From Gluconacetobacter tumulicola (GTDB lineage Bacteria > Pseudomonadota > Alphaproteobacteria > Acetobacterales > Acetobacteraceae): DNA of 64,000 nucleotides. Shown here piece after piece: positions 44,283-53,918 of the stretch. Under the pieces are notes generated by a model. The model saw only the letters and a list, made by a program, of their open reading frames with translations, ran no database searches and was not told the DNA's origin. Numbering within the stretch: the stretch's first letter is position 1; each line of letters begins with the position of its first letter. A program made the position numbers and the translations under genes. Location of the stretch: NCBI RefSeq assembly GCF_014174215.1, contig NZ_JABEQL010000012.1, positions 1-64,000 on the forward strand, read 5' to 3'.

Positions 44283-45725
44283 ATGTCCCCGACCCGCATC
44301 GGTCGTATCATCCGCAGGCTTCGGACCGAACGGTCCCTGTCGCAGCAGGCGCTGGCGGTAAGGCTGGGCATTTCGCCCAGCTATCTCAACCTGATCGAGC
44401 ACGATCAGCGCAGCGTGACGGCGTCGCTGCTGATCAAGCTGACGCGGGCACTGGATGTCTCGATCGAGGCGCTGTCGGGCGTGGACGAGCAGCGGATGGA
44501 GGGGCTGCTGCACCAGGCGCTGTCCGATCCGCTGCTGGGCGCGCATGGCGTGCCGGCGCAGGAAATCGCGGCGCTGGCGGCGCAGCCCGAGGCAGCACGC
44601 GCGGTGCTGACACTGCACCAGGCATTCCGGGCCGCCCATCACGATGCAACAAGGCTGATGCTGCCGACGGGCACGCGCGTCATCCTGCCGCAGGACGAGG
44701 CGCGGCTGGTCTATGACGAGCGGCTGAACCATTTTCCCCAGCTGGAAGAACTGGCGGAGCAGGTGCGCGCGGACATGGCGCGGACGGCCCGCCTGCCGGA
44801 TGGCGAGGGTGTGGCGCCGTCGGAAAGCAACCACATGATCGCGACCCGGTTGCGCCAGCATCACGGCATCGTGGTGCGCATCACGGCGCTGGACGGAGCG
44901 TTCCGCCGCTATGACCCGGACAGCCGGCTGCTGCTGCTGTCCGACCTGCTGCCCCGGGAAAGCCGGGGATTCCAGCTGGCTTTTCAGCTGATGCTGCTGG
45001 AAGGGCGGGAGGTGATCGAGGCGCTGCTGCACGAGATCGCGCCCAGCACCGAGGATGCGCGCATCGTGATCCAGATCGGGCTGGTGAACTATGCCGCCGC
45101 CGCTTTGTTGATGCCCTATTCGTCCTTCCTGGCAGCGGCGGCGGGGCTGCGCTATGATCTGGACCTGCTTTCGGCGCGGTTCGGCGTGTCGTACCAGCAG
45201 GCGGCGCAGCGCCTGTCGACATTGCAGAAGCCGGGCGAGCGGGGGGTGCCGTTCTTCTTCGTGCGCACCGATCCGGCCGGCAATATCACCAAGAGCTTTT
45301 CCGCCTGTGGTTTTCCGGTGGCCCGGCAGGGACATTCCTGCCCGCAATGGAATGCCAATACCTGTTTTGCCACGCCCGGCGTGACGCAGGCGCAGGTGGC
45401 CCAGTTTACCGACGGGCGGACGTTCCTGTGCTTCGCGCGGACGGTGTCGGGCATTTCGACCGGCTGGAATGACGTGCAGCCGATCCATGCCATCGCCATG
45501 GGGTGCGATATTACCCGCGCGTCGGAAATCGTGTATTCCGACCGGCTGAATCTGCAGGCGCCGGCCATTCCCGTCGGCATTTCCTGTCATCTGTGCGACT
45601 GGACCGAATGCCGGTCGCGCGCGCATCCGCCGCTGCATCATCGCCTGGCGCTGGACATCAACCGGCGGGATGCGCTGCCGTTTACGCTCGATACCGGGCC
45701 GGAACGCCCGAACGGAGGAGGGTGA
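44283..45725 (+). CDS. RamB/ScfR-type XRE regulator of acetate or short-chain acyl-CoA metabolism
   Basis: The product is 480 aa. An N-terminal XRE helix-turn-helix (residues ~8-62, LSQQALAVRLGISPSYLNLI) is followed by an IrrE/ImmA-like central region (~150-310, without a clear HExxH). A C-terminal DUF2083 domain has clustered cysteines (SACGFPVARQGHSCP, SCHLCDWTEC). This is the family of Corynebacterium RamB and related short-chain acyl-CoA regulators. It lies between glcB (divergent) and acsA (downstream), both plausible targets. Confidence 0.88.
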   Translation: MSPTRIGRIIRRLRTERSLSQQALAVRLGISPSYLNLIEHDQRSVTASLLIKLTRALDVSIEALSGVDEQRMEGLLHQALSDPLLGAHGVPAQEIAALAAQPEAARAVLTLHQAFRAAHHDATRLMLPTGTRVILPQDEARLVYDERLNHFPQLEELAEQVRADMARTARLPDGEGVAPSESNHMIATRLRQHHGIVVRITALDGAFRRYDPDSRLLLLSDLLPRESRGFQLAFQLMLLEGREVIEALLHEIAPSTEDARIVIQIGLVNYAAAALLMPYSSFLAAAAGLRYDLDLLSARFGVSYQQAAQRLSTLQKPGERGVPFFFVRTDPAGNITKSFSACGFPVARQGHSCPQWNANTCFATPGVTQAQVAQFTDGRTFLCFARTVSGISTGWNDVQPIHAIAMGCDITRASEIVYSDRLNLQAPAIPVGISCHLCDWTECRSRAHPPLHHRLALDINRRDALPFTLDTGPERPNGGG

Positions 45726-45837
45726 CCCGACAGAACGGACGCGCTCACGGTGATAGGGGCTGTACCCGCTCCTTGGACAACATTTCCGGGCGGGCTCTGA
45801 AATGGGGCTCGTGCAGCGGAGATGAATTCTCTATATT

Positions 45838-45855
45838 GGGAAATGTACATTCCCC
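45838..45855. promoter_or_regulatory. Palindrome upstream of acsA
   Basis: GGG-A-AATGTACATT-C-CCC at 45838-45855 is a near-perfect dyad centred on TGTACA, 52 bases before the acsA start and just after a TATATT stretch. It is a candidate binding site for a dimeric regulator, possibly the gene just upstream. Confidence 0.4.
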
Positions 45856-45906
45856 CAACCAAGAAATCGGCATTCGAACCGATCAGACAGGCGGATTGAA
45901 AATACA

Positions 45907-47844
45907 GTGTCAGACAAAGAAATTTTCCAGATTCCGCCGTCCTTCGCCGCGCAGGCCGGCGTCGATGGTGGCCGCCTGCGTCAGATGACCGACGCCGCCG
46001 CGCGCGATCCGGAACAATTCTGGCTCGGCGAGGCGGGGCGTCTGGACTGGACGCAGCGCCCGACGGTCGCATCCGGCTCGTCCTTCGCGGGCGATGTGTC
46101 GATCCGCTGGTTCGCGGACGGCCGGCTGAATGCCAGCGTCAACTGCCTGGACCGCCATCTGGCCGAGCGGGGCGAGCAGATCGCCCTGATCTGGCAGGGG
46201 CAGGAGGCGGCGCAGGTCGAGCGCCTGACCTATCGCGCGCTGCACGAGCGCGTCTGCCGGATGGCCAACGTGCTGCGCGGGCTGGGAGTCGGCAAGGGCG
46301 ACCGGGTGGCGATCCATCTGCCCATGGTGGTCGAGGGCGTGGTGGCGATGCTGGCCTGCGCGCGGATCGGCGCCCTGCATGTGGTGCTGTTCGGCGGGTT
46401 TTCGGCCGAGGGGCTGGCCGACCGGCTGAACGATAGCGGGGCGGTGGCGGTGATCACCGCCGACGAGGCGCGGCGCGGGCCGAAGCGGATCGCGTTGAAG
46501 ACGGTGATGGACGAGGCCCTGGCGCGGGGCGTGCCCAGCGTGCGCCATATGCTGGTGCTGGCCGTGACCGGCCTGGACGTGCCGATGCAGGAGGGGCGCG
46601 ACCTGGCGCTGGCCCCGCTGCTGGCGCAGGCGGCGCCCGATTGCCCAGCGGCCGAGATGGAGGCCGAGGACCCGCTGTTCCTGCTCTATACCTCCGGCAG
46701 CACCGGCAAGCCCAAGGGCATGGTCCACTCCACCGGTGGTTACATGGTCTGGGCTTCGTTCACCCACGAGCTGGTCTTCGACCATCGGGCGGGAGATGTG
46801 TTCTGGTGCACGGCCGATATCAGCTGGATCACCGGGCACACTTATGTGGTCTACGGGCCGCTGGCCAATGGCGGCACGATCCTGCTGTTCGAGGGCCTGC
46901 CGTCCTATCCCGCGCCGGGGCGGTGGTGGGAGGTGATCGACACCCACAAGGTCACGACCTTCTATACCGCGCCCACGGCGATCCGCTCGCTGATGCGTGA
47001 CGACGACGCGGTGGTGAAGCGCCATGCGCTGGACAGCCTGCGCCTGCTGGGCAGCGTGGGTGAGCCGATCAGCCCCGATGCCTGGGTGTGGTTCCACGAG
47101 GCTGTCGGACGGGGGCGCTGCCCGGTCGTCGATACCTGGTGGCAGACCGAGACGGGTGGCATCCTGATCGCCCCGGTGCCCGGCGCGGTGCCGCAGAAGC
47201 CCGGTTCCGCCACTCTGCCGCTGCCTGGTGTGGAGGCCGTGCTGCTGACGGACAAGGGCGAACTGATCGAAGGCGAAGGGGAGGGCTGCCTGTGCATCGC
47301 CCGCTCCTGGCCCGGCCAGGCGCGCACCATCTGGGGTGGTCACGAACGGTTCCGCCATACCTATTTCAGCTTCAGCCCCGGCTATTATTTCTCGGGCGAC
47401 GGGGCGCGGCGGGATGCCGATGGCTATTACTGGATCACCGGGCGCATCGATGATGTGATCAACGTCTCCGGCCATCGGATCGGCACCGCGGAGGTCGAGG
47501 ATGTGGTGGCGACCGACCATCGCTTCGTCGAATGTGCGGCGATCGGCGTGCCGCACGATATCAAGGGGCAGGGGCTGGTCGTGTTCGCGGTGGCGCGCGA
47601 TGCGTCCGTGCCGGATCTGGCCGAGGCAGCGGCGCTGGCCGTGACCAAGGGGATCGGGCGCTATGCGGTGCCCGAACGGGTCTATCTGGTGCCCGACCTG
47701 CCGAAGACCCGGTCGGGCAAGATCGTGCGGCGGTTGCTGCGCAAGATCGCCTGCCATGAACTGGAGGGGCTGGGCGATCTGTCGACGCTGGCCGACGCGA
47801 CGATCGTGGACCGGTTGATCGCGGTGGTCGGGCCGGCGAAATGA
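45907..47844 (+). CDS. acsA: Acetyl-CoA synthetase (AMP-forming)
   Basis: The product is 645 aa from GTG 45907. Adenylation motifs are YTSGSTGKPKG (P-loop at ~262), DTWWQTETGG, YFSGDGARRD, and the C-terminal PKTRSGK with acetylatable Lys605. FWLGE-x3-LDW at the N-terminus is typical of Acs. It activates acetate (propionate also possible) to the CoA thioester, the entry step for acetate oxidation in acetic acid bacteria. It sits behind a RamB-like regulator and near malate synthase, forming a coherent acetate-use block. Confidence 0.94.
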   Translation: MSDKEIFQIPPSFAAQAGVDGGRLRQMTDAAARDPEQFWLGEAGRLDWTQRPTVASGSSFAGDVSIRWFADGRLNASVNCLDRHLAERGEQIALIWQGQEAAQVERLTYRALHERVCRMANVLRGLGVGKGDRVAIHLPMVVEGVVAMLACARIGALHVVLFGGFSAEGLADRLNDSGAVAVITADEARRGPKRIALKTVMDEALARGVPSVRHMLVLAVTGLDVPMQEGRDLALAPLLAQAAPDCPAAEMEAEDPLFLLYTSGSTGKPKGMVHSTGGYMVWASFTHELVFDHRAGDVFWCTADISWITGHTYVVYGPLANGGTILLFEGLPSYPAPGRWWEVIDTHKVTTFYTAPTAIRSLMRDDDAVVKRHALDSLRLLGSVGEPISPDAWVWFHEAVGRGRCPVVDTWWQTETGGILIAPVPGAVPQKPGSATLPLPGVEAVLLTDKGELIEGEGEGCLCIARSWPGQARTIWGGHERFRHTYFSFSPGYYFSGDGARRDADGYYWITGRIDDVINVSGHRIGTAEVEDVVATDHRFVECAAIGVPHDIKGQGLVVFAVARDASVPDLAEAAALAVTKGIGRYAVPERVYLVPDLPKTRSGKIVRRLLRKIACHELEGLGDLSTLADATIVDRLIAVVGPAK

Positions 47845-47850
47845 GTGCGT

Positions 47851-47878
47851 GCGGCGGGCAGGACATCCTGCCCGCCGC
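47851..47878 (+). terminator. Hairpin after acsA
   Basis: GCGGCGGGCAGGA (47851-47863) pairs with TCCTGCCCGCCGC (47866-47878), starting 6 bases after the stop. There is no T-run. Confidence 0.55.
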
Positions 47879-48007
47879 GATCCTGATTCCGTCGGCGGCC
47901 CCATGCGCATGAAAGCCCGACTCGAGGCCGCTTATGGCCGGCGCCTTGGGAAATTCGAGGGTTTCCGCCGCGCGGATCGGTGACGGCCTGGCATGGGGAG
48001 GAAAACG

Positions 48008-48823
48008 ATGCGGTGCTGGTGGGGATTTGTTGCGCTGGCCTGTCTGGTCCTGGCCGGTTCCTGTGGAAGGCCGGGCGCGGCCGTGGCGCGGATGGTGACG
48101 CGGCCCGTTACCTGGACACAGGACGGTGTGCGGTTCGATAGCGTGCTGGTCTATGACGATGCGGTTTCGGGCCATCGGCCGGGGCTGGTCATGGTGCCCA
48201 ACTGGCATGGGGTGAATGCGATCGCCATCGACAAGGCGCGGATGATCGCGGGGCATGATTATGTCATCCTGCTGACCGACCTGTATGGCGCCGCCATTCG
48301 CCCCACCGACGATGCGCAGGCCAAGGCGGCGGTGAAGCCGCTGATGGCCGACCGGGCGTTGCTGCGGCGACGGATGGCGCGGGCGCTGGCGGAATTGCGG
48401 GCCCAGGCTGCATCGGCGCCGATCGATCTCTCGCGTCTGGCGGCCATCGGCTTCTGTTTCGGCGGCACGGCGGTGCTGGACCTGGCGCGCAGCGGGGCGG
48501 ATGTGCGGGCGGTGATCTCGTTCCATGGGGACCTGGCGACCGACGACCCGTCTCTGGCGCGGGGTATCCGGGCGTCGGTGCTGGCCATGAACGGGGCGGA
48601 CGATCAGTGGACGATGCCCGATCTGCCGGCCTTTCTGCGGGAAATGAGCCAGACGCCCACCGCGTGGCAGTTCGTGGCGATCGGGCACGCGGTGCATTGC
48701 TTCACCGAGGCCGAGGCGACCGCTTCCAGTGGCATGTGCCGGTACAATGAAGATGCGGCCCGGCGATCCTATGAGCTGATGCGCGGCTGGCTGGCGACGC
48801 ATTTTGCGGAGGCGCGACCGTGA
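48008..48823 (+). CDS. Dienelactone hydrolase family protein (exported)
   Basis: The product is 271 aa from ATG 48008 with GGGAGGAAAACG upstream (ATG 47993 is an alternative). An N-terminal hydrophobic leader (FVALACLVLAGSC) suggests export, possibly as a lipoprotein with a weak lipobox. The alpha/beta-hydrolase fold has the DLH triad: nucleophile Cys150 in GFCFGG, Asp in NGADDQW and His in GHAVHCF. Substrate is unknown. The stop overlaps the next gene (GTGA). Confidence 0.85.
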   Translation: MRCWWGFVALACLVLAGSCGRPGAAVARMVTRPVTWTQDGVRFDSVLVYDDAVSGHRPGLVMVPNWHGVNAIAIDKARMIAGHDYVILLTDLYGAAIRPTDDAQAKAAVKPLMADRALLRRRMARALAELRAQAASAPIDLSRLAAIGFCFGGTAVLDLARSGADVRAVISFHGDLATDDPSLARGIRASVLAMNGADDQWTMPDLPAFLREMSQTPTAWQFVAIGHAVHCFTEAEATASSGMCRYNEDAARRSYELMRGWLATHFAEARP

Positions 48824-49305
48824 GGGCGAAGCTGTCGCGGCGGTATGGGCTGGCCCTGATGGTGGGGCTGGCGCTGCTGCCCTGGCGGTCGGCTGCGTGG
48901 TCGCAGGGATATCGTCCCGGTATTCCGCCGGGGGGATTCATACCGGGCGGGATCGTGCCGGGGGACAGCGTGGCGTCGGCGGCCGATCGGGCGCGGCGGC
49001 GGATGGAGGCGGAGACGGCGATCCGCCAGCAGGACCTTGCCGCCCGGACGCGTCAGCAGCAGGCGATCGCACGCGATCGTGCGGCGCTGGATGCGTCTCG
49101 GGGCCAGCGCGGTGCGTCGTCCCCCGCGACGCCGGAACAATGGCAACGCGAGCAGGCGTTGCAGAACGACATCGACCGGCGGATCGCGGTGCAGCGCCGG
49201 GGCGTGACCGTCACGCCGACCGGGCCGGGGGCATGGATCGTGCGTGACGGGGAAGGCGCGACCCAGGGCGTGTGCCGGGAAATCGGCGGTGTTCTGACCT
49301 GTTGA
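48820..49305 (+). CDS. Hypothetical secreted protein
   Basis: The product is 161 aa from GTG 48820, coupled to the dienelactone hydrolase gene. A signal peptide of ~29 residues (LMVGLALLPWRSAAWS|QG) is followed by a Gly/Pro/Ile repeat (RPGIPPGGFIPGGIVPGD), then an Arg/Gln/Ala-rich helix of ~80 residues that could form a coiled coil, and a small C-terminal piece with two cysteines (VCREIGGVLTC). No family is recognised. Periplasmic location is inferred. Confidence 0.65.
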   Translation: MRAKLSRRYGLALMVGLALLPWRSAAWSQGYRPGIPPGGFIPGGIVPGDSVASAADRARRRMEAETAIRQQDLAARTRQQQAIARDRAALDASRGQRGASSPATPEQWQREQALQNDIDRRIAVQRRGVTVTPTGPGAWIVRDGEGATQGVCREIGGVLTC

Positions 49306-49320
49306 GGGTTGGCGGGTGCC

Positions 49321-50829
49321 TTAGGGAGGCCAGCCTGTGCGTGCGGGCGGCGCATCGTGACGGTTCCACCAGCCGCCGCCGAGTGACTGGAACAGGCCGG
49401 CCGTGTCGGACAGGCGCGCCGCGCGGGCCTGGGCGAGGGTGAGGCGGGCCTGGAGCGTGGTCTGGGTGGCCATCAGCATTTCCACCCGCGAGGCGTCGCC
49501 ATAGGTCACGCGTGCCCGGGCGATGTCCAGGCCGCGCGTGGCCGCGCGTTCGGCATTGCTGTCGGCGACCAGGGCGGTGGCATCGGCGCTGACGGCGTTC
49601 AGACTGTCCGTGACGTCCTGGACGGCGGCGACGACGGCGGCGCGATATTCGGCGGCGGCCTGCTCATACTGCGCGCGGGCCGCGCGTTCCTGATGCATCA
49701 GCTGGCCGCCCTGGAAGAGGGGCTGGGAGACCATGCCCGCGATCATCCACTGGCCGTAGCCGGGGACGAACATCTGGCCGATCGAAGCTGCCGCCAGGCC
49801 CGGCGTGGCGCTGAGTTGCAGGTTGGGCAGCCGGTTGGCGATCGCGATGCCGACCTGCGCGCAGGCGGCGTGCCAGCCGGCCTCGGCGACCTTGACGTCC
49901 GGCCGCTGGTCGATCAGCCGGGCGGGGATGCTGACGGGCAGGTCCTGGGGCAGGGTGAAGCCGTCGAGCGTGAAATCCGGCGTCGGGTCGTCGGGCATGT
50001 CGCCGGCCAGGGCCGCGATCTGGTCGTGCTGCTGCGACAATTGCTGGCGCAGCGGAACCAGCGTGGCCTCGTCCTGCGCAAGCTGAGCGCGCTGCAACGC
50101 CAGATCGGCCTCGGCCATCTGTCCCAGGGCCATCTGGCGGGTTGCGGAATCCAGGATCTGATGCTGGCTGGCGATCAGCTCCTGCACCGTGTCGACCTGC
50201 GCGCGCAGCGCGGCATAGGCGATGGCCGCCTGGACCAGCTCGCCCGTCAGGGACAGGTAGGCGGCCTCGAGCTGGTAGCGTTCGGCGTCGCGCTGGGCGC
50301 CCGAAGCCTCGATCCCGCGCCGCAGACCGCCCCAGATGTCGGCCTGGTAGGAGATGTTCAGCTGCGCCGTGTGGACGGTGTAGAGCCAGCTATTGCTGCT
50401 GGGCACCGGCGAATAGGTGCGCGATGTCTTGAAGCGCGCCGGGTTGAAGCTGGCCGAGATGCTGGGATACAGCACCCCGGCCTGGGCGGCGCGATTTTCC
50501 TGCGCCACGCGCAGCGCGTGGCGCGCGGCGTCCAGGTTCGGATTGTTGGCCAGCGCGTGCCGGACCAGCCGGTCCAGCGCCGGCGAGTGGAACAATGTCC
50601 ACCACTGGGCCGGGATGTCGGCGCCAGGATGGAAAGTCTGGGCCTGCCCGTCGGCGCCCGCCACGCTGTCGGTGCGGGTGGGGCGCCCGGCCTGTGCGAA
50701 ATCCGTGGCCGGGGCCGACGGGTGGTGGAAGTTCGGCCCGACCGCGCATCCGCCCAGATCCGCCAGCATGGCGAGCAGGCCTGCACCGCACAGCAGGTGC
50801 CGCCAAGGGCGGCAGGATGCGGCGGTCAT
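49321..50829 (-). CDS. Outer membrane efflux lipoprotein (NodT/CzcC-like)
   Basis: The product is 502 aa from ATG 50829. The lipobox LGGC is at Cys28, then CAVGPNFHHPSAP, the NodT-type start. Two TolC-fold repeats follow (WWTLFHSPALDRLV, then DLPVSIPARLIDQRPDV and FQSLGGGWW). It forms the outer-membrane channel of the tripartite pump encoded by the two upstream genes. Its start overlaps the RND stop by 4 bases; it is the last gene of the operon. Confidence 0.92.
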   Translation of the reverse strand: MTAASCRPWRHLLCGAGLLAMLADLGGCAVGPNFHHPSAPATDFAQAGRPTRTDSVAGADGQAQTFHPGADIPAQWWTLFHSPALDRLVRHALANNPNLDAARHALRVAQENRAAQAGVLYPSISASFNPARFKTSRTYSPVPSSNSWLYTVHTAQLNISYQADIWGGLRRGIEASGAQRDAERYQLEAAYLSLTGELVQAAIAYAALRAQVDTVQELIASQHQILDSATRQMALGQMAEADLALQRAQLAQDEATLVPLRQQLSQQHDQIAALAGDMPDDPTPDFTLDGFTLPQDLPVSIPARLIDQRPDVKVAEAGWHAACAQVGIAIANRLPNLQLSATPGLAAASIGQMFVPGYGQWMIAGMVSQPLFQGGQLMHQERAARAQYEQAAAEYRAAVVAAVQDVTDSLNAVSADATALVADSNAERAATRGLDIARARVTYGDASRVEMLMATQTTLQARLTLAQARAARLSDTAGLFQSLGGGWWNRHDAPPARTGWPP

Positions 50830-53800
50830 GTCGGGTCTCCTTTCCGGCGTGGCGCGCGGCGGGCGTACCAGGCTTCCAGCTCGCAATAATAGGTGGGCAG
50901 GATGAACAGCGTCAGCAGGGTGGCGATGCCCAGCCCACCGACGACGACCGTGGCCAGTCCGCGCTGGACATCGGTGCCGATGCCCGTCGCCAGGGCCGCG
51001 GGCAGCATGCCCATGCTGGCGACGGTCGCCGTCATCAGCACGGGGCGGAACCGTTCGCCGGCCCCCTCCAGCACCGCGTCGCGCAGGGGCATGCCTTCGT
51101 CGCGCAGCCGGTTGATGGCCGAGATCATGATGATGCCGTTCTGGATCGCGACGCCGAACAGGGCGATGAAGCCGACGGCGGTGGCGATGTTCAGCGTCTC
51201 GCCGCGCAGGTTCAGGGCCACCAGGCCGCCCAGCGTGGCCATGGGCACCACCGCCAGCACCAGCACCGCCTGGCGCAGGCATCCGAACTGGCCGAACAGC
51301 AATATCAGCATCACCGCGAACATGATGGCCAGCGCGATGCTCAGCCGGGCCTGGGCGCGTTCTTCCTGCTGGAAGGTGCCAGCCCATTCCAGCCGGTATC
51401 GGGCGGCGTCGAAATGTACCTGGCCTGCGATGCGGGCCTGGGCGTCGGCGAGATACTGCGACAGCGGGCGCTGGCCGTTATCGACGCGGATCGTGATCTG
51501 CCGATGGTTCATCTCGTGCGCGATATTGGCCTCGCCGGTCTGGAGCGAGACGTGGGCGACCAGTCCGAGCGGGATGCGTGCGCCGTTCAGGCCCGTCAGC
51601 GGAATCTGGCGGATGCCGGACAGATTGTTGTTCAGCCGCCGTTGCATATGCGCGGTCATGGCGTAGATGCGGTCGCCCACATAGACCTGCCCGACCGGGG
51701 CGTCGCCGACCATGTTCTGGACCACGTTCATGATGTCGGTGCCGCTGACGCCATAGCGTGCCGCTGCCGCGCGGTCGACCGTCACGTCCAACTGCGGGAT
51801 TTCGGGCTCCTGGAAGATCGAGGCGTCGGCGGTGCCGGGCACCTGATGCAGGATGTCCACGATATGGGTGCCGATCCGGCGCAGTTCCTTCAGGTCGTCG
51901 CCATAGACGCGCAGCACCAGCGGGCTGTGCGCGCCGCCGACCAGATCGTTCATGTTGTCGGCGATCGGCTGGCTGATGCCGAAGCTGATGCCGGGGATCT
52001 GCGCCAGCCGCTCATGCAGGCGGCTGATGAATTTTACGCGGGTTTCGCCGTGCGGCCAGGTCGCATAGGGGGTGAGACCCACCGGGGCCTCGATATGCGA
52101 GGGGCTCCACGGGTCGGTGCCCGAATCGTTGCGGCCGATCTGCGTGGCCACGTAGCTGGTCTCGGGGAAGGCGCGGATCGCGTCGCGGATCTCGTCGGCC
52201 ATCGCGCTGGCCTTTTCCAGAGACAGGCCCGAGGGAAGCTGGATCTGCAGCCACAGCGAGCCTTCATCGAGGTCCGGCAGGAACTCGCGCCCCGTGCGCG
52301 CACCCAGCCACACCACAAGGCAGAAGGCGACAGCCCCGGCCAGGTAGGCCGCCCAGGGCCGGTCCACCATATGGCCCAGCCCCCTGCGATAGGCATGGTG
52401 CAGCTTTTCCAGCGGCACGTTGTGAAACAGGCGGTGCGGCTTGCGCATCGCCAGATAGGCCAGCGCGGGTGTCAGGGTCGTTGCGCAGAGCAGTGCGCCG
52501 AGCAGGGCGAAGCTGACGGTAAAGGCCATCGGCCGGAACAGCCGGCCCTCGGCGCCTTCGAAGGCGAAGAGCGGGCCGTAGGCGATGACGATGATCAGGG
52601 TCGCGAAGACGATCGCGCGGCCGACATGCCGGGTCACGGCGAGGATATCGCCCTCGTCCATCTTGTGGTCGGGATGTTCTTCGCGAATGCGCAGGATGGC
52701 CTCGGTCACCACGATGGCACCGTCCACGATCACGCCGAAATCGATGGCGCCGAGCGAGAACAGGTTGGCCGGCATGTGCAGCAGGTGCATGAGCACGAAG
52801 ACCGTGGCCAGGGCCAGCGGAATGGTGACGGCGGCGACGATGGCGCTGCGCGGGCTGCCCAGGAACAGGACCAGGATCAGGAACACCAGGCCCACGCCCT
52901 CGATCACCGTGTGCGTGACCTTGTCGGTCGTGGTCCGCACCAGGCTGTCGCGGTCGATGATGGGCACGATCCTGACGCCGGACGAGGCAAGCTGGGTCTG
53001 AAGCCGCGCGACCGTGTCGTGCAGGTCATGCAGCACCAGCGACGGGTTCTGCCCGCTGAGCATCGTGACGATACCCTCGATCGTGTCCGGATTGCCGTTC
53101 AGGCCCAGGATGCCCTCGCGCACCTGGTGTCCGAGCTGCAAGTCGCCCAGATCGCGGATCAGGACCGGCACGCCGTTGCGCTGGGTCACGGCGATGGCGC
53201 CCATATCGGCGAGCGTGTGGACCATGCCGACGCCGCGCACGATGTAGGATTGGTCGCCCCGCGTGACGCGGCCGCCGCCGGCATTGGCGTTGTTGGCCTG
53301 CAATGCCGCGATCACGTCGTTGACGCCGACGCCGTAGCGGAACAGGGCCTGCGGATCGAGGACGATCTGGTACTCGATGGTGAAGCCGCCGAAATTGTTG
53401 ACCGCCGCGACGCCGGGGACCTGCATCAGCGCCGGAATGACGATCCATTTCTGGATATCGGACAGTTCCATCAGGTTCCGGCCGTCGGATTCCAGCGTAT
53501 AGCGATAGATTTCGCCCGACGGCCCGGTGATCGGCCCCAGCGAGGGGACGACGCCAGTGGGCAGTGTCGCCTGCGCCAGCTGTTCCGAGACATGCTGGCG
53601 CGCCGCATAGACATCGGTGCCGTCACGGAAGATCAGGGTGATCAGCGACAGGCCGAAGGTCGAGCTGGAGCGGCTGTCCACCAGACCCGGCGTGCTGGCC
53701 AGCAGCCGTTCCAGCGGGACCGTGACTTCCTGCTCGATTTCCTCGGCCGCCAGGCCCGGGACCTGGGTGGTGACCTGGACGTTGACCGCGCCCAGGTCGG

Positions 53801-53918
53801 GATAGGCTTCGACCGGGATCAGGTGCCACGCGATCGCGCCCAGGGCGGTCAGGATCATCATGGCGGCAAAGACGATGCGTCGCTGCCGCAGGCAGGTGGC
53901 GATAAAGCGGTTAATCAT
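50826..53918 (-). CDS. CzcA/CusA-type heavy-metal RND transporter
   Basis: The 1030-aa product has 12 TM helices and two large periplasmic loops. Near residues 400-412, TM4 carries DFGVIVDGAIVVTE, the D-x4-D-x6-E proton-relay pattern that marks the HME (heavy-metal efflux) branch of RND pumps rather than the drug branch. The substrate ion is not clear from sequence. It lies between the membrane fusion protein (8-base overlap upstream) and the outer membrane factor (ATGA overlap). Confidence 0.9.
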   Translation of the reverse strand: MINRFIATCLRQRRIVFAAMMILTALGAIAWHLIPVEAYPDLGAVNVQVTTQVPGLAAEEIEQEVTVPLERLLASTPGLVDSRSSSTFGLSLITLIFRDGTDVYAARQHVSEQLAQATLPTGVVPSLGPITGPSGEIYRYTLESDGRNLMELSDIQKWIVIPALMQVPGVAAVNNFGGFTIEYQIVLDPQALFRYGVGVNDVIAALQANNANAGGGRVTRGDQSYIVRGVGMVHTLADMGAIAVTQRNGVPVLIRDLGDLQLGHQVREGILGLNGNPDTIEGIVTMLSGQNPSLVLHDLHDTVARLQTQLASSGVRIVPIIDRDSLVRTTTDKVTHTVIEGVGLVFLILVLFLGSPRSAIVAAVTIPLALATVFVLMHLLHMPANLFSLGAIDFGVIVDGAIVVTEAILRIREEHPDHKMDEGDILAVTRHVGRAIVFATLIIVIAYGPLFAFEGAEGRLFRPMAFTVSFALLGALLCATTLTPALAYLAMRKPHRLFHNVPLEKLHHAYRRGLGHMVDRPWAAYLAGAVAFCLVVWLGARTGREFLPDLDEGSLWLQIQLPSGLSLEKASAMADEIRDAIRAFPETSYVATQIGRNDSGTDPWSPSHIEAPVGLTPYATWPHGETRVKFISRLHERLAQIPGISFGISQPIADNMNDLVGGAHSPLVLRVYGDDLKELRRIGTHIVDILHQVPGTADASIFQEPEIPQLDVTVDRAAAARYGVSGTDIMNVVQNMVGDAPVGQVYVGDRIYAMTAHMQRRLNNNLSGIRQIPLTGLNGARIPLGLVAHVSLQTGEANIAHEMNHRQITIRVDNGQRPLSQYLADAQARIAGQVHFDAARYRLEWAGTFQQEERAQARLSIALAIMFAVMLILLFGQFGCLRQAVLVLAVVPMATLGGLVALNLRGETLNIATAVGFIALFGVAIQNGIIMISAINRLRDEGMPLRDAVLEGAGERFRPVLMTATVASMGMLPAALATGIGTDVQRGLATVVVGGLGIATLLTLFILPTYYCELEAWYARRAPRRKGDPT

